A stretch of 64,000 nucleotides of DNA from contig NC_092568.1 in the NCBI RefSeq assembly GCF_037975245.1, forward strand, positions 14,595,501 to 14,659,500. Direction: 5' to 3'. Of this stretch, positions 47,753 to 59,372 are shown piece after piece. Positions within the stretch are counted from its first letter, which is position 1. The number at the start of each line of letters is the position of its first letter. Below the pieces are notes generated by a model. That model searched no databases, was not told the origin of the DNA, and saw only the letters and a program-made list of their open reading frames with translations. The DNA is from Apostichopus japonicus (Eukaryota > Echinodermata > Holothuroidea > Aspidochirotida > Stichopodidae). Both the position numbers and the translations under genes were made by a program.

Positions 47753-50700
47753 ACCGGGGTGAAGTTAGATACTTATTCCGCGTTCCACGTTCGACATTCG
47801 CGAATAAGTAACTGTACAGTAGTACTAGAGAGTTGTTATGGAAAAACTCCCTGGTAGTACACATGTTACTTATTCGATAAAGGATTCGATATACAACTAT
47901 GGAAAGCCTTTTGCTTCCGAACGAGATTATCAAGGTGTTTTTCGTCGAAAAGGTACATTTTAGTGTATTTTTCCAAAGATAATGAGGTTCATTTGAACTC
48001 TGAAGACGATGTAGAAGAGTACCACAATGCGTCTTGCCCGGTCCATAGAGTGCTTGACCAATTTAAATGACCACTAAATCATTACTTCTTTAATGAGTGT
48101 AACGGGACCACGAAAAAGCTTTGGGCCCTTATCCATGCAGCACTCATTGGATCACCAATCCGATGGTTAACATGAACTCTAAGGACATTGTAGAAGAGTA
48201 CCACAAATGCGTCTTGCCCGGTCCAAAGAATGCTTGACCAATTTAACTGACCACTAAATCATTACTTCTTTAATGAGTGTAACGGGACCACGAAAAAAAT
48301 CACTTTAGGCCCTAACTAAGGCTTGCACGCCTTGGACCACTCAACCAATGGGTCATATGAATTCTTAAGACATTGTAGAAGGGTACCATAATGCGTCGTG
48401 CCCGGTCCAAAGAGTTCTTGACCAATTGAAATGACTACTACTTCATCATTTCGTAAATTAATGTAACGGGACCTGCAAAAATCCCATAAGGCCCTAATCA
48501 AAACCAGAACGCATTGGACCCCAACCAATGGGTCATATCAACTCTAAAGATATTGTAGAAGAGTACCATGATGCGTCTTGCCCGGTCCAAAGAGTGCTGG
48601 ACCAATTAAAATGACCACTAAATCAACACCTCGTAAATGAATGTAACTGTTCCTGATTGTTTTTTAGGCCCCAGTCAAGACCATCACGCCTTGGACCACC
48701 TAACCAATGGGTCATATGAACTCTAATGACAAGCTAAAAGAGTACCATAATGTGTCGTACCCGGTCCAAAGAGTTCTTGACCAATTAAAATGACTACTAC
48801 TTCATCATTTCATAACTTAATGTAACGGGACCTGCAAAAATCCCATAAGGCCCTAATCAAAACCAGAACGCCTTGGACCCCAACCAATGGGTCATATCAA
48901 CTCTAAAGATATTGTAGAAGAGTACCATAATGCGTATTGCCCGGTCCAAAGAGTGCTTGACCAATTAAACTGACCACTCAATTATCATATTTTAAATGAA
49001 TGTACGGGACCTGAAGTAAAACATTTAGGCCCCAATCAAGACCAGCACGCCTTGGACCACTTTACCCAGTGGCGGAGCGTCTATATAGTCAGGGCGGATG
49101 CCACCCCCCCCCCCCCCCGACGGACTCAGATGGACTGCTGGTGCCCTTTTCAGCTTTTTACCACTTTTTACTTATTCGCGATTATTGACTTTTTTATTGC
49201 GCTCTCATCTACCTATTGATATTTGTCAAATTTTGTTGGTGTAATTTTCTGACATAATGCTCTAACGTACGGCGGTCTTTAATTTATCGGCACTTAATTC
49301 CGTTGTACGAAACTATTTCCAAGAGCTGTACGGGGTTTTCGATATATTTTTTCGAAAACATTGAGCACTCACAAAGATACCACAGGGATTGTGATGAAGC
49401 GCATGTACTTTCAACACCAATATAAACTTCCGACTTGTCACAAATGGCGATAACACCTATTTATTCTTCGTTTATCTGAAAATTAGCAGACCCGGAAAGG
49501 GTAATTTCCGGCGATTTAGGGAGTATCTTTACTCAAAAATTTTCTGTATGCTCCGCGCCTATACCTGTGGTGGCGCTCCGTTTAGATAGTGTCGAAAGCG
49601 CCCCTACATGCCATTCTCGCCCCCCCCCCCCCCCCCTGACCAATACTCCTAGCTCCGCCACTGACTTTACAAATAGGTCATATGAAATCCAACCCGAGAT
49701 GACTGATTGTCTTTGTCAGCTCTAGAATGTAGCAGTGGAATCTTTCAGAATCTACGAAGGGGGTAACAGCGTTCACAAACATGGAGAGAGGCAAGAAAAC
49801 TTCTCTGTTCTTTAAATCTGTGAATTTGTGCCGTGTGAAACGAATAAAAGAAATGAAATTAAGTTCTATGAACGAATAATTATGGGAAAAAACGGGTTTC
49901 ATTGCGTTGCCAGTCTACAGAAATACCTTCATTCCGAGGAAAGGAGTTATGCTGAGGTGCGCCACCCGCCCCCCCCCCCCAAAAAAAAAAAAGAGTGCGC
50001 GTGTGTTTATCGGGAATGAACTTGCTTGCCAAAGGTGTTGCTTTTGTTTTGTATCACCACACTGGGGCACACGTAGAGTAAAACTTCAAAAAAGAATATA
50101 TTGATGAATCTACTGGATAATGATTGTGCATTAGTCCTTTGTATTGGTCAAGCACTCTTTGGACCGGGTAAAACGCATTATGGTACTATTCAACAATGTC
50201 CTTAGAATTCATATGACCCATTGAAGTGATGATTTAGTGGTCATTTTAATTGGTCAATCACTCTTTGGACCAGGCAAGACGCATTATGGTACCCTTCTAC
50301 AATGTCTTTAGAGTTCATATGACCCATTGGTTGGGTGGTCCGAGATGTGCTGGATTTGATTATGGCCTTACTGTTTTTGTTTTTGTTTTTTTAGGTCCCG
50401 TTACAATCATTTATGAAGTGATGATTTAGTTGTCATTTTAATTGGTCAATCACTCTTTGGACCGGGCAAGACGCATCATGGTACTCTTCTACATTGTCAT
50501 TAGAGTTCAAATGACCCATTGGTTATGTGGCCCAAAGCGTGCTGCATGGATTAGGGCCCAAAGCTTTTTCGTAGTCCCGTTACACTCAATAAAGAAGTAA
50601 TGATTTAGTGGTCATTTAAATTGGTCAAGCATTCTTTGGACCGGACAAGACGAATGGTACTCTTCTACAATGTCCTAAGAGTTCATGTTAACCATCGGTT

Positions 50701-51789
50701 TGGTGATCCAAGGCGTGCTGCATGGATTAGGGCCAAAGCTTTTTCGTGGTCCCGTTACACTCATTAAAGAAGTAATGATTTAGTGGTCATTTAAATTGGT
50801 CAAGCACTCTTTGGACCGGGCAAGACACATTATGGTTCTCTTCTACAATGTCCTTGGAGTTCATGTTACCCATCGGTTTGGTGATCCAAGGCGTGCTGCG
50901 TGGATTAGGGCCCAAAGCTTTTTCGTGATCCCGTTACACTCATTAAAGAAGTAATGATTTAGTGGTCATTTAAATTGATCAAGCACTCTTTGGACCGGGC
51001 AAGACGCATCATGGTACTCTTCTACAATGTCCTTAGAGTTCATGTTACCCATTGGTTTGGTTATCCAAGGCGTGCTGCATGGATTAGGGCCCAAAGTTTT
51101 TTCGTGGTCCCGTTACACTCATTAAAGAAGTAATGATTTAGTGGTCATTTAAATTGGTCAAGCACTCTTTGGACCGGGCAAGACACATTATGGTACTCTT
51201 CTACAATGTCCTTAGAGTTCATGTTACCCATTGGTTTGGTGATCCAAGGCGTGCTGCATGGATTAAGGCCCAACGATTTTCGTGGTCCCGTTACACTCAT
51301 TAAAGAAGTAATTATTTAGTGGTCATTTAAATTGGTCAAGCACTCTTTGGACCGGGCAAGACGCATCATGGTACTCTTTTACAATGTCCTTAGAGTTCAT
51401 GTTACCCATCGGTAGTATTGCCATCGGTAGTCTTGATTAATCTTGATTAGTTGCCATCGGTAGTCTTGATTAGGGCCTAAAGTTATTTTTTCAGGTCCCG
51501 TTTCATTAATTTAAGAACTGATCAAGTAGTGGTCATTTTACTTGGTCAAGAACTCATTGGACCGGACAAGATGCATTATGGTACCCTTCTACATTGTCAT
51601 TAGAGTTCATATGACCCATAGATAAACCTCTTACCACGACCAAATGTTGAACATCTTATAAGAAAGCTTTCGTCTTGCCATAGGTGTTACGTCGATACCA
51701 TTGTCGAATAAGTAACTGAATAGGTAGCAGTTACTCATTCGCGAATGTCGAACGAGGAACGAGGAATAAGTATCTTACTTCACACCGGT
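47753..51789. mobile_element. Foldback element 2: 180-bp repeat arms, 9-bp duplication
   Basis: The ends read ACCGGGGTGAAGTTAGATAC at the left and, reverse-complemented, ACCGGTGTGAAGTAAGATAC at the right, followed in both by CTTATTC and CGACATTCGCGAAT. ATGTAGTCC flanks both sides (47744-47752 and 51790-51798), a perfect 9-bp duplication as made by Mutator-like transposases. The left arm has six units of about 180 bp, marked by CCCGGTCCAAAGAGTGCTTG (48041, 48221, 48405, 48585, 48764, 48944). The right arm has about nine inverted units (from 50161 to 51559, mostly 175-192 bp apart). A hAT MITE sits near the centre. No protein is encoded. Confidence 0.9.
49067..49663. mobile_element. hAT-like MITE inserted in foldback element 2
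   Basis: The left end CAGTGGCGGAGCGTC and the right end, reverse-complemented CAGTGGCGGAGCTAGG, are flanked by ACTTTACC (49059-49066) and ACTTTACA (49664-49671), an 8-bp duplication with one change. It is 597 bp and noncoding, with C-runs near both ends and one copy of the GGCGCTCCG module near 49570. A reversed relative is at 6590-6858. Confidence 0.92.
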
Positions 51790-51798
51790 ATGTAGTCC

Positions 51799-52473
51799 GA
51801 TCAATACAAGGCTCAAGGATCCTGTATAACAAAAATTTTAGTTTGGTGTTCTCCTCTCATCATGTTGCATGTCTTCAAGTACGAAAGCGTATAAGTGCCA
51901 ACACATCACAAAGATGCAGAACATCGTTCAACTTAGCTCTCGTCAAGACACAGCTACGGAAGCTTAAAAGTGACATCACCTCACAAAGAAATAATTAAAA
52001 AAAATGCAGAAAATCGTTACTCTGAAAACTTCTCGTCAAAACACAGCAAAATGTTATATTGATGGGATAATATATCTTGTGAACGCGAAAATTTATTTGC
52101 AAAATGTTCGAATGCTGACGTTTTCTAAGTCTGCAATGCAACAAAATATTGCCAATCGTTATTTTGATGAGATAATATATCTAGTGAACGCAACAATTTC
52201 TTGCAAATTGTTCGAATGCTGACTTTTTATAAGTCTGCAGTGCAACAAAATATTGCAAATTGTTATTTTCATGATATATTACATCTGATGAACGCAACAA
52301 TTTGTTGCGAATGTTTGATTGACAACTTTCTCTAAGGGTATGCAATGCAACAAGATATTGCACATTGTTGTTTTGATGAGATAGTATATTATAATTGGTC
52401 AACGCAAAATAGAACGTCATAGCAACCGTCCATACATTACATGCAAGGCCAATAGTACTAAAATCGTACAATC
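51799..52473. repeat. Spacer and about 105-bp tandem repeat (52010-52390)
   Basis: CTGCAATGCAACAAAATATT and AACGCAACAATTTGTTGC phrases recur at 52131, 52235 and 52340, giving a period of about 105 bp over three to four diverged copies. The open frames here are repeat artefacts. Nothing else is seen. Confidence 0.75.
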
Positions 52474-52609
52474 ATGTGTTCCAGTTCGTCGGAGGGCGAT
52501 GAGCCGAATGATGCACGAATGGAGGTGTTGTTTTGTATGGGGGACCACAAACGTGTTGCGTCGGTCACGAGTGGGGAAAGGGCATCTGTTTACGAGATAG
52601 CGAAAATTG
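52474..52609 (+). CDS. Possible first coding exon of an unrecognised host gene
   Basis: The ATG at 52474 opens MCSSSSEGDEPNDARMEVLF, then CMGDHKRVASVTSGERASVY and EIAKI, and the exon runs into GTAAGT, a consensus donor. Composition (GC-richer, good codon mix) differs from the AT-rich surroundings. The protein family is not recognised, and no second exon was identified before 54 kb. A small hAT MITE begins 46 bases after the donor and would lie in the first intron. It could be a chance frame. Confidence 0.45.
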
Positions 52610-52654
52610 TAAGTTGCAACTCGAAGAACTTGTTTGGCTTAAATTAGTCTAGGA

Positions 52655-52989
52655 CTGGGGTGGGCAACCTACTGCCTGCGGGCCACATGTCTCAAGAAAA
52701 AGAGAAAAAATCAATCTATTTTACATCATCACAAAAAACGAGCTAGCATGCTTAGAATTTATCGGCACTAATGAGGCTGTCAGGTAGGCCTATTATCCCC
52801 ATTAATTATCAACTGTACTGTATTGACATTATGTTTTTGTGAATACAGATTAAGTACACACACCTATTTCTTGAAAGACCTCGGAATCAAAGGTTTGAAA
52901 TCTACAGCAGTTCGTTGGTTAGGTGCGGCCCAGCCAATTGTTCACTCCTCATATCTGGCCCATTCATTCAAAAAGGTTGCCCACCCCTG
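52655..52989. mobile_element. hAT-like MITE (GGGGTGGGCAACCT ends)
   Basis: The left end CTGGGGTGGGCAACCT and the right end, reverse-complemented CAGGGGTGGGCAACCT, are flanked by GTCTAGGA (52647-52654) and GTCTAGGC (52990-52997), a near-perfect 8-bp duplication. It is 335 bp and noncoding. Confidence 0.9.
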
Positions 52990-52997
52990 GTCTAGGC

Positions 52998-54374
52998 CCT
53001 ACGTCAGCTTTATCATGTTCAGTCCATAGAAATAAAAATGGTTGTCTATAAAGTTCAAATTGGACCTAATTGTTTATAACGGTCATATTCTTAGGCCTAT
53101 AGCAAAAAGGTTAACATACGTCTTTATTGCAATTGGAAGTAAGACCTGGCTAGACTGAATATGAGTTTTGACAGTTCTTTAGACGAGGCTCACTATCACT
53201 ATTCTTATGACTTATCAAGCTAGGCAAAGACTAGACCTATAGGAGGTCCGACATGTATGGTATTTGGTAGCCTACGTTAGGTGTATATTGACATCCATAT
53301 ATAGGCATAAGTGCCTTACTGCAGGCCTAACGTTAAAAAGACGTTAGGGCGGCAGCTGTAACTTTTTTTAAGTTACATTGGTGACAAAATCGCTATTAGG
53401 AATTATCAGGTCGAAGCCTAATTAAGTTAGCCTAATTAAGGCCTAAAAATGTAAATTATGCCTGGGAGGCCAAGAAAAAAAAATGAAAGTTAGATAAGGT
53501 TTTCTTATCTTGAATTTTAGGAATAGGAAGAGGCTTTTGGATACTATTTACAGAAGCTAACAGTAACACTAAGTTAACCTTAGCTAATTTCCTTTTTGTG
53601 CTATTTTTCTTTTGCTTCAAGCTGGCTGCCATGTTGAAAATTGGTCACCATGGTGAATTAATAACACTTTAAGTCTTTAATATACTATTGCAATTGCTCG
53701 ACAAAAGATTTCGACCACTGGAGAGAATATCAAGAAACCAGAGGTGTGGATAAATTACAAGAGAGGTACACGTATCTGCATGTCACTACATACAAAGTGT
53801 TAGTGATGTTGTTCTTGGATGACTATGCAGTTTGAACTGCAAGGGTTAATCATATATATCTGCTTTATTAGACCAAATTTAGTATCGGCACTAACATTAT
53901 AAAGTTTATCTCAGTTGAGTCACTGATCTAACTTGTCCCATACCAACCAATGAACAACACTTTATGTGTTCATCTATATACACCTACTTAGTGCCAATGT
54001 GTTTAGTACTGTTTACACAAAGATATGCTCAACCAACTAAAAAACAGTGCAGACTAATTTATATTGGCTGGAAGTTAGATACCATCTTATGGCAGACTTG
54101 TTATCACACTTTCTTACTGTTGTTGGTACAGTAGAGCCTACTATATTTGGGATAAGATCTTCAAAATAATTAAAAACAAAATACTTAACCACTTTCAAAG
54201 TGTTTAAGACCTTTCTAGACCCTCTAAGAATTTGAACTGCAAAAATTCCAGTTACAAGTTTTGACGAAAGCTGGGAGGAGTGGATCAATGTCAATGAGAG
54301 TCGATGTTGTTATGGATAGGGAGAAACAAAATATTGGTTTGTAATTTAATTCAAATATTTTAAATTCCGTTTTT
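52998..54374. other. No gene seen
   Basis: AT-rich sequence downstream of the candidate exon. No supported exon, RNA or element end was found. Confidence 0.45.
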
Positions 54375-55080
54375 GGTTTCGATGATAATCGTAACCTATG
54401 CATTCATGCAGGCGTAGAGTGTGTGTGTGTGTGAGTGTGCGTGTTTGGGTGAATGCACCTCACCCAGAATGTCAGGACCGGTGCTGGGAAACACACCTTA
54501 AAGGGCAGGACATTTTGATGTATGTGTTTGTGTGTGTGACGCCTCACTTGTAAACACGATATCTCACGTAGGGAAGCTTGGACCAATCTAATAATTGATG
54601 TATATGAGTACCATTTTGAGAAGATGTGCCCTATTGTTTTTGGTGCCTGTGAAGGTCACCAAAGGTCAGTTAGAGGCCAAAAACCAAAATATTAAAACAA
54701 GCAATAACTCCTATTGACAGGGTAAGACATGGTTGATATTTTGGGAGTAGTTGTGAATGGGATAAGGGATTGTTACCAAACATAACGGTCATGTGATCCA
54801 AGGTCAACAAAGGTCAACAAGGGGTCAAGAACTAGTATTTTTGCAATAACCTTAGACCCAAATGTCCATCAAGGTTGGGATTTTAGGACAGAGCGCACAT
54901 CATCAAGGGGAACATTCTTGATACAAAACCATTAGGTCATCCAAAGTCATTCAAGGTTGGTTATGTGCAATAAACTAGCTGCCAAATTATGCTACGGTTT
55001 GCAACAACTTCTAGTCACAAAGTCTGAAGTGGCTGATATATTGGGAAAAGTTGTGAATGAAGTAGAGTTTAGTAGTATTA
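54375..55080 (-). repeat. CA-tract/hairpin-ended repeat, copy C (reversed)
   Basis: Read on the minus strand it ends with a CA tract (about 54450-54418) and the hairpin GGTTACGAT-TATC-ATCGAAACC (54396-54375). The body carries the same GGTCACCAAAGGTCA phrases, reversed, as copies A and B, but the hairpin belongs to the variant seen at 60.6 kb. Confidence 0.75.
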
Positions 55081-55680
55081 TGTGAATTTGTATGTACACT
55101 ATCTCAAACCAGACAGCAAGACTGCAGTGTGGTTTCAATGATCATAATTTTACATCAATGTTACACACTAAGCTGTAGCGTATAGCCAGGATGAACAACC
55201 TACTTCAAAGTAGTCCAGTAAAAAGCATTGAGATATGACAAATAATATTCACATTGGCAGCTGATAACTGAGATGGACACTTTCCTCGTATTCAGCATAC
55301 AATTTCTACCAAATACAACAGGTTTCTTCTCAAGCCTAAAGACAATTGTTTTGTAAAGTACTCGCTATTGGGCACCGTGACTATACAAATATACTCGCAA
55401 AAACGCAAAATTCACTCGGCACTATGATTGATGTTCAAGTCTCAGATCTACAACATCAACACTTTCTGTGAACAAAGGTTAGGCACTTGGTACGGAAACC
55501 CATGAGTGCCAATGTTTTTTTTTCTCTCTTGAAATCCGAAATCCTTATTTGAAAATCCGAAATCTATTTCTTAAAATCCGAAATCCTATCTTAAGATCCG
55601 AAATCTATCTTTTTGAAATCTATTTTATCTTTAGCTTTTGTTACATTAATTATTGTTCATTGTAGAGTTTGTTGAAAGTC
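55081..55680. repeat. Spacer with short AAATCCGAAATC repeats
   Basis: AAATCCGAAATC-like words recur about every 25 bases at 55530-55615. No gene is seen otherwise. Confidence 0.6.
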
Positions 55681-55714
55681 AATGTTTCATCATTCATCTT
55701 GCATCCATGTTAAG

Positions 55715-56269
55715 ATGGCGGAGCGTGAAGATTTGATAAAGGCTTATTTCCAGCTTGGGCTATCAAACTTAGAAATACGAATAATTTTGGACAAAAACCA
55801 TGTAATAATGATCAGCGAACGTCACCTCAAGAGACTTTTTAGTCGGATGAACCTTTTTCGCCGAAAGAACATGACTCCGTTGTTGGTAGTAGCAGGATCG
55901 GGGCAGTTGCAAGGGTATCGTTGGATGCACCACATATGCCAACAGCTTGGTTTAAATGTAAACAGAGAAACTATAAGGATACTTCTCTCTATACTAGATC
56001 CCGACGGAGTAGATCAGAGAAGAAGGAGGAGGCTTGTGAGGCGTCTGTATGTTACCCGAGGACCCAATTTTGTTTGGCATATTGATGGATGGGATAAGCT
56101 TAAGCTGTCAGCTCGTATCATTCTTGGACATCCGTTTCTTTTGGCCACTTCTTCGATGTAATACCCTGCAATGATTCTTGGGTTATTATTTGTATCATTC
56201 ATAGGCGTTCAGCCAAATAATACTGCGGGAGAAGCCATCAATACATCCATGTACAGCCACACCAAATGG
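55715..56269 (+). pseudogene. IS3EU-like integrase/transposase remnant with internal inversion
   Basis: The plus strand from the ATG at 55715 (open from 55682) reads MAEREDLIKAYFQLGLSN, a helix-turn-helix (SERHLKRLFSRMNLFRRK), GQLQGYRWMHHICQQLGLNV, NRETIRILLSILDPDGVDQR and the start of the integrase core, VWHIDGWDKLK, with the first catalytic Asp. The next segment stands on the opposite strand: minus 56269-56107 reads PFGVAVHGCIDGFSRSIIWL, then, after a small frameshift, NNNPRIIAGYYIEEVAKR and CPRMIRAD with the second catalytic Asp. The block is therefore inverted in place. The third acidic residue and the C-terminus were not found. The family is common in aquatic animals; the IS3EU label is my inference from the GYR-MH/V-RETI arrangement. 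Confidence 0.82.
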
Positions 56270-57298
56270 AAAACTCTTTGCTGCGTCGATTGGAGAATCT
56301 TAAAAGTTATTTCAGCTACCTACTTATCTTCTCGGATGCCACCTTCTCGTAAGCCCAGGTGATCACATGTTGTTGTCATTCTATATTTGTACAAGATCTT
56401 GAAATTTTACCAGTTTTTGTGTCTATGTTCTTTTATCAGGATCCTGTAAATCCAAGATATTTTATTTCTGCATGTATTTTCAGTTCTTTTGTCAGTCCTG
56501 AAACTTTTGTCAGTCCAGTATTTTGTCAAGCCTGATCATTTATGGAACGGCTAAAGAGGCGAAGGCGGACTTTATTAGAGGAGGCCATGCTGCCGTGGTG
56601 TAGTTGAAGCCGTGTGGCCAATATATAGGGGGAGGGGGAGCTGGGGACCTTCCTCAGTAAAGAACATCAAATGGTGCATAGAATATTCATTAGGTTTATA
56701 TAGTTATAGCACTAAACTCACGCTTATGCTGATAAATACTTTGTGTGAGATTAATGACAAAAAGGGGAAGGGTGTACACTTGTACAGTAGTGGTCTAATA
56801 CTTCTCCGGTTGAATTCAAAAAATCCCCCGATCGAGTGAACAATTTTTGCCACCCCCCCCCCCAATCTTTTTGCGCACACCACTGCATAGACCTCGAAGT
56901 TTTTTGTTTGTTTGTGAATTACTTTTTCTTGATGCACTCAGTTCAATGACTACGTATATGCGACTCTGGTATTTCAGGACAAATTGACTCTTTGGAAAGT
57001 ATGTATCATTATGTTGTGACTTTGGCTAATCATACAGGCAATGCAAGCACTTTGTATAAGAAGTTGAGAAAAAGCCCTGATCGAGTTGTACCGAAGAATT
57101 GTCCAATTTTAAATACCTTCGTACTCGAAGGGTCGTAAGTGCCGAGTCAGTCGAATGGACAGGGTGGAGGGGCGATTTCATATGTAGGAACTTTGGGGTC
57201 AAATAACGTAGCCTATACGTGAAACACCCTGAACCCTTCACACGCCCATCTTTTTCAAGGGATCCCCTGTTAAATCACTAGCATTTATTGCAAAATGG
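56270..57298. other. No gene; one solitary hAT-like end
   Basis: A hAT-like right terminus (CACACCACTG after a C-run) ends at 56885; its partner was not found. The rest is unassigned. Confidence 0.4.
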
Positions 57299-57565
57299 TT
57301 GTTTTTTCTGGAGAAAATGTATTCATCAATCTTCAAAAAGGTTATGGTTGGGGAAAAAAAATATTGGGAAATACTTGGTTCTCAAGCAAGTGTTCATCTG
57401 GTTGGTCATTTTCAAGCCAGAGAAGTGTCATTTCCGGTGATCTGGGGGGGGGGGGTATCAAAACCAGAAATTTTCTTGTACGCTGCGCGCCAACCGATGG
57501 TGGCGCTCCGCTAGATAGTATTTCGCGACCCCCGGGTTAGAAAATCCTGGATACGCCCCTGGTAT
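57299..57565 (+). mobile_element. Copy of the shared hAT-like module and right terminus
   Basis: It matches 7926-8170 base for base over most of its length: AAAAAGGTTATGG, GTCATTTTCAAGCC, CGCGCCAACCGATGGTGGCG, CCCCCGGGTTAGAAAATCCTG, ending GATACGCCCCTG. The left terminus was not located. Confidence 0.8.
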
Positions 57566-58947
57566 AAGTACACATTGTGAGCGATGTTTATGTCTAAAAT
57601 ATATTTTTTGCAAGTGGATGTCCTACATGCATTTGCACTTGTAGTACCAGTTTTGCGAATCTTTTGTAGTTGTATTCCTAGGCTTACTCGGTTGCAAGTT
57701 TGGGGTAGTAAATTAGTATCTGTCCCATTGCAATGTAAATAGTTAGTCCCCAGCTGTGCGAAAAGTGCCTTCTTTTCTTGTAGAATGTGCACGTGGTTTC
57801 TTGACGTCACTCCTTATTAATATTTAATCAGGCAAAACTTACCATTTTCGAAGGTAAATTTCTCAGTCATTAACAATTGTATAGGTCTGGTAATAGTTGA
57901 ATTTGAGGAAAGAAAGGTGTTTCATCTAATCTTTATTGACAAATGAAAAAACGTAGTGGAAAGGGAATTTCGGCCATATTTTTCGAACGTAAATTAACCT
58001 CTTTCGAGCTGTTTAGAAAAATGCTTTTTTGGCATGATATCATCTTTTCCATTTTGAAAACTAGTATATTCGCAAAAAAAAATCCTTTACCACGAATAAC
58101 TATCGATTTCTCTTCAAATCATTCTGTAACAAAGTCAAGTTTGTTATTGTGTAAACATATTCGTGTTCATTCACTGTACTGATATATTTCTATGCAAAGG
58201 CCTGTCTTCCGTTTATCATGAAATAAACACGTTACTAAATACCAACTAACTTAATGAGCCAGTTCATTGCATTATAATTATTTCAGCATTATTTCAAGGA
58301 GACTCACTTGCACCTGCAGAACTGGGAAATCTTGTGGGTTACTTGACCAGGTTTCTATTGGGGAGACTTTCAAATAATGGAGATAGCTCATATAAGCCTT
58401 CAAAGTGGGGGGGGGGGGGGGGTCATTAGCCTGGTTTCGACAGGTGGTATTATGGTAAATGCTTTCTACCAAAGCAAGCTTTCTTAACCTGGAAAAAAAA
58501 GACATGTAAAGTTTATTTATTCCACTGCTTGTTAACATGCTTGTAGGAGAGAAATAATCCTTCATTTATTACATAACACTTGGCTTCACACTCACAAATG
58601 CATTTTCTGTGTATAAATATGACAAATATTAGTATGTATTGCATACACTAATTTTTTATAGAAATGACACTAACTGAGAGCCAAGTGTTATAACAGATTG
58701 TCCAGAACTAGAAAATTTGGGGGTTGGAATTATATTCCAAGCTGTGTTCTCTCAAATTTGCAAATCAGATTACTAAACGCTCTGATATAATGTGAAAGCT
58801 GAGGAAAAGGGCTGTCATTGTGTGCAGTTTCTGATGACATAGTGCCACCATATAGTCTTGGTCAAATTTTCATATTGAAATTGCATGTTGTTCCCGGAAT
58901 GAACAGAACAAAGCATTGAAAAAGATAGTGACCTTGCTCTCTGCTTT
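57566..58947. other. Spacer and 3' UTR side of TRMT61A
   Basis: No coding sequence. On the minus strand AATAAA signals lie at 58565-58570 and near 58512-58520, 380-435 bases after the TRMT61A stop, and are plausible poly(A) signals. A G-run stands at about 58407-58422. Confidence 0.45.
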
Positions 58948-59372
58948 TTACATCTTCGATTCATTTAAAGTTGCAAACGTTAAATATCCACTATGTCCAA
59001 TAATATCCTTGGAAGGTACAGCATATTTCCCTCCAGGAACTTGATCTTTATCTTGTTTAGAATTTCCTGATACGCTGTCAGTATTCCACCTTGGTTTCTT
59101 CCTCAATGGGGGAACTTCCTCATGGCTACCTAGGTCTGACTTTTCTATCTTCTTGTTGCCATCATTACCATGCACACTTCCATCTTCAGTATCTGCTTTT
59201 GCTTTCTGGAGAGGAAACCCAAAGTTGGGTTCCGGTAAACTGGTAAATCTGATATCATATGGTCGCAACAAACATTCAACTGTTTTTACCTCACAAAATC
59301 CAATATCGAATAGAATTTGACATGTCCTTTGAGCCTGTTCAATGCATGGTGAAAATGAACATATTCTTCCAC
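58948..59372 (-). CDS. TRMT61A: TRMT61A last coding exon
   Basis: TRMT61A with TRMT6 forms the nuclear enzyme that methylates N1 of adenine 58 in tRNAs; TRMT61A binds S-adenosylmethionine. After an acceptor (CCTTGTAG), the exon reads GRICSFSPCIEQAQRTCQIL, then CEVKTVECLLRPYDIRFTSL, PEPNFGF, a long charged insert with GNDGNKKIEKSD and PPLRKKPRWN, and ends DIIGHSGYLTFATLNESKM with TAA at 58948-58950. The SFSPCIEQ-Q-TC block and the terminal GH(T/S)GYLTFA are the family's C-terminal signatures. The phase-1 acceptor joins the exon at 61757 to complete a Gly codon. The frame is intact. Confidence 0.93.

Noticed and set aside
47990-51620. CRISPR-like array of regularly spaced repeats
   Set aside because: Units are about 180 bp, diverged along their whole length and inverted between arms, so they are foldback arms; there are no short identical repeats with unique spacers.
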